Below the pieces are notes generated by a model, which saw only the letters and a list, made by a program, of their open reading frames with translations, was not told the origin of the DNA and made no database searches. Source: Arcobacter sp. CECT 8986 (GTDB lineage Bacteria; Campylobacterota; Campylobacteria; Campylobacterales; Arcobacteraceae). From it: a stretch of DNA of 64,000 nt. How positions within the stretch are numbered: position 1 is the stretch's first letter; every line of letters begins with the position of its first letter. Positions 62,037 to 64,000 of this stretch are shown here, piece by piece. The stretch spans positions 62,001 to 126,000 of the forward strand of contig NZ_PDKG01000001.1 in the NCBI RefSeq assembly GCF_004116725.1, given 5' to 3'. Position numbers and translations under genes: made by a program.

Positions 62037-63214
62037 AAAATAGACTATTAATCGATATTGGAAGTACATATTTTAAAGTAAGTGATGCTGAAAATATACA
62101 GCAACACTTTAGAGATTTTAATAAAGATATTTATGATGATTTAAAGTATAAATGTAGTGATATTTTAGAAAAATACAATAAAGATGATGTATATATTTGT
62201 TCATCAGCAAATGGAGGATTGAGCACTTTAATTATAGGAATTACAAACTCTTTTTCTCTAAAATATGCTACAAATATTGCATTTAATTCAGGTATTAATA
62301 TTATTGATACAATTTTATATCAAGATATTGAAAATACAACTGTTCCTAGTGATTTAATTGATGTTGTTATAATAACAGGTGCAATTGATAGTGTAAGCGA
62401 TATATTTGATGAAAAACTATTTAATTACTTAAATGAGTTAAACTACTCAAATATTGTTTATGTAGGAAATAAAAATGATAGTAAATATCTAAGTGAGAAT
62501 ATAGAAAACTTAGTAATTTTACCAAATATTATAAACAACAAACTACAAGTAAATGAGCTGCAATTAAAAGAGTATTTAACAAACCTTTATCAAGCAGATA
62601 TTATGGGTAAAGAAGATATTAAAAATCTATATGCAATTACTGATAATCAAATCTACTCTACTCCATACATAGTAAATAAAACATTGCCTTTAATAAATAC
62701 AATGTTTAAAGTTGCTGACCCGTTTATCTTAGTTGATATTGGTGGAGCTACGACAGATATTCATTATAGTACTACACTGATAAATGACAATATGGTTAAA
62801 GATAGTGAATATGATAGATTGGTATTCAAAAAACTTGGTGTATTTAAATCAAAAGAGTCTTTAATATTTGCAGCAAAAAACAATGAATTTGTTTATGAGT
62901 TATTATCTTTTTTAAATGTAACAGAACATATATTTGAAGAGCAAAGTGATAAAGCTTTAAAAACTTTAATGCAACTAGCAATATTTTTAGTTTTATATAA
63001 AGTATCAAAAGCACACCCTTTATATATAAATCTTAAATTAGATTTATTAAAATCTGTTGTATTAACAGGTGGAATAACAAAAGTTCTAAAACAAGAAGAA
63101 GTTGAAAGTATTATTGGATTTTTCTATAAAAAGATTTTAAGCAGTAGCGTAAAACCAAATATCATATTAGATAGTAATTATGAGATTTGGACTTTAGGTA
63201 TAACACAAAAATAA
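62033..63214 (+). CDS. glmL: Glutamate mutase reactivase GlmL (MutL)
   Basis: ASKHA-type ATPase thought to reactivate the mutase by exchanging inactive cobalamin. Phosphate motifs are LLIDIGSTYFKVSDA at the start and FILVDIGGATTDIHYS near residue 240, with the adenosine motif VVLTGGITKVL near residue 343. Length 393 is a little shorter than the 450-460 residues of clostridial MutL. It overlaps glmE by four bases and is followed nine bases later by an AMP-ligase gene. Confidence 0.9.
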   Translation: MKNRLLIDIGSTYFKVSDAENIQQHFRDFNKDIYDDLKYKCSDILEKYNKDDVYICSSANGGLSTLIIGITNSFSLKYATNIAFNSGINIIDTILYQDIENTTVPSDLIDVVIITGAIDSVSDIFDEKLFNYLNELNYSNIVYVGNKNDSKYLSENIENLVILPNIINNKLQVNELQLKEYLTNLYQADIMGKEDIKNLYAITDNQIYSTPYIVNKTLPLINTMFKVADPFILVDIGGATTDIHYSTTLINDNMVKDSEYDRLVFKKLGVFKSKESLIFAAKNNEFVYELLSFLNVTEHIFEEQSDKALKTLMQLAIFLVLYKVSKAHPLYINLKLDLLKSVVLTGGITKVLKQEEVESIIGFFYKKILSSSVKPNIILDSNYEIWTLGITQK

Positions 63215-63223
63215 GGAGCTAAA

Positions 63224-64000
63224 ATGTCGATAAATTGTATAAGAACACTATTAGAAGATGCTAATGTATCTCACAATAATAAAGTTGCTTTAATTCATGA
63301 TGATTCACAAATTACATATGGTGAACTATTTACAAAAGTAAATCAAGTAGCATTTTATTTAAAAGAGTTAGACCTTCCAAAAGGTAGTAGAATTGGGATT
63401 TACTCGAATAAATCAATTGACCAAGTTATTGCTATTTTAGCTATTTTATCAACTGATTATATTTTAGTTCCACTAACAAGAATGCTTCAACCAGAACAAG
63501 TAAAATATATTATTGATGATTGTGATATAAAGTGTATCATCACAGACAAAGTTAAAATAGAAAAAATCGAAGAGATAGATTTTACTGGACAAATAATTTC
63601 ATATGAAAGAACAGCTGATGATTTAGCTTCATTTGAAGAGATTTATAAATATTATAACAAACCTTACAATTATGATGTAAATGGACATGATAATGCTGTA
63701 ATTACATACTCTTTTGGACTAACTGGAAAACCAAAAGGAATAGTAATCTCTCATAGAAATTTAATAGATTCTGCAAGAGTTGTATCTAAATATCTAAAAT
63801 TAGAAGAAGATGATATTATCTCTGGATTACTTATATTCAATCTTGATTATGGATTAAATCAAATCTTTTGTAGTCTATACAAAAGAGCAACATTAGCTCT
63901 TCATAGATTTATACTACCAAATGAGTTTTTCAATCATATTATAAAAGATAAAGTTACAGTACTTCCACTTATGCCTATTCATCTAACTTTGATGTTTGAT
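63224..64000 (+). CDS. AMP-dependent acyl/amino-acid ligase (N-terminal part, cut by window edge)
   Basis: The first 259 residues of an adenylate-forming enzyme: ITYGELFTKVNQVAFYL is motif A1-like, IGIYSNKSIDQVIAILAIL follows, and AVITYSFGLTGKPKGIVISH is the P-loop (A3), where the usual SG(S/T)TG is FGLTG. ATG at 63224 follows AAGGAGCTAAA and lies nine bases after glmL, so it belongs to the glutamate mutase operon. It may activate 3-methylaspartate or a derived beta-amino acid, as VinN does in vicenistatin synthesis; a carrier protein would be expected further right. Confidence 0.88.
   Translation, partial: MSINCIRTLLEDANVSHNNKVALIHDDSQITYGELFTKVNQVAFYLKELDLPKGSRIGIYSNKSIDQVIAILAILSTDYILVPLTRMLQPEQVKYIIDDCDIKCIITDKVKIEKIEEIDFTGQIISYERTADDLASFEEIYKYYNKPYNYDVNGHDNAVITYSFGLTGKPKGIVISHRNLIDSARVVSKYLKLEEDDIISGLLIFNLDYGLNQIFCSLYKRATLALHRFILPNEFFNHIIKDKVTVLPLMPIHLTLMFD

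Noticed and set aside
1-64000. tRNA, rRNA, insertion sequences, prophage genes and CRISPR arrays.
   Set aside because: No cloverleaf-like sequence, transposase, integrase or repeat-spacer pattern was recognised on either strand.

Overview
The window is a 64 kb stretch of a low-GC chromosome whose gene content and gene forms point to Campylobacterota, most likely the Arcobacter group (Arcobacteraceae). Pointers are a UPF0323 lipoprotein next to a glutathionylspermidine-synthase-like gene, a short ComEC, a very short ExbB, an octaheme hydroxylamine-oxidoreductase-like cytochrome paired with a NapC/NrfH-type tetraheme protein, and a Cache-domain histidine kinase with an H-box reading HQWRQPLS. 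No rRNA, tRNA, CRISPR array, insertion sequence or prophage was recognised. Assignments rest on motifs read by eye; no database search was possible.

Layout. 1-5.2 kb: a truncated Cache histidine kinase, an unknown membrane-anchored protein, an aldo/keto reductase, a TehA-type transporter and a 68-residue protein. 5.2-16.5 kb: two divergent cobalamin (B12) operons. The leftward one is cbiM-cbiK-cobI plus an unexpected APH/ThrB-type kinase; the rightward one is cbiA-cbiC-[2Fe-2S ferredoxin]-cbiD-cbiET-cbiF-cbiG-cbiH-metallophosphoesterase. Together they cover most of the anaerobic corrin-ring route. 16.5-24.6 kb: a leftward operon (small membrane protein, FtsX-type permease, ABC ATPase, CxxC membrane protein, NosL-like protein, TauE/DsbD-like protein) that looks like copper or metal/thiol delivery, then TonB-ExbD-ExbB and an OmpR-type two-component system. 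Two promoters in this block share a tandem 8-bp box with 11-bp spacing, which suggests one small regulon. 24.7-31 kb: housekeeping genes (Na/Pi cotransporter, trmL, purU, malic enzyme, pgeF, aroE).

31-36 kb: an accessory patch with a hypothetical gene that appears frameshifted in a poly-A tract, a TRAP transporter gene that looks like a deletion chimera of dctQ and dctM, a cytosolic-type gamma-glutamyltransferase and a TauE/SafE exporter. 36-39 kb: a SurA/PEB4-like isomerase and the haoA-haoC nitrogen-respiration pair behind a 522-bp empty leader region. 39-53 kb: ordinary genes (thiI, lpxK, an aminotransferase, nadE, a DjlA-like protein, tatB-tatC-queA, an ExoX-like exonuclease, an SLC6-type symporter, comEC). 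53-54.7 kb: a CHASE4-GGDEF protein.

54.8-64 kb is the most striking part. A leftward operon (RraA-like, gamma-glutamylcyclotransferase-like, a 733-residue membrane/TPR-like protein, OvoA ovothiol synthase) is divergent from a rightward cluster encoding the B12-dependent glutamate mutase system (S, E and the L reactivase) followed at once by an AMP-forming acyl/amino-acid ligase that runs off the window. Glutamate mutase plus an adenylating enzyme resembles the 3-methylaspartate branch of natural-product pathways more than glutamate fermentation, and the B12 operons at the other end of the window could supply its coenzyme.
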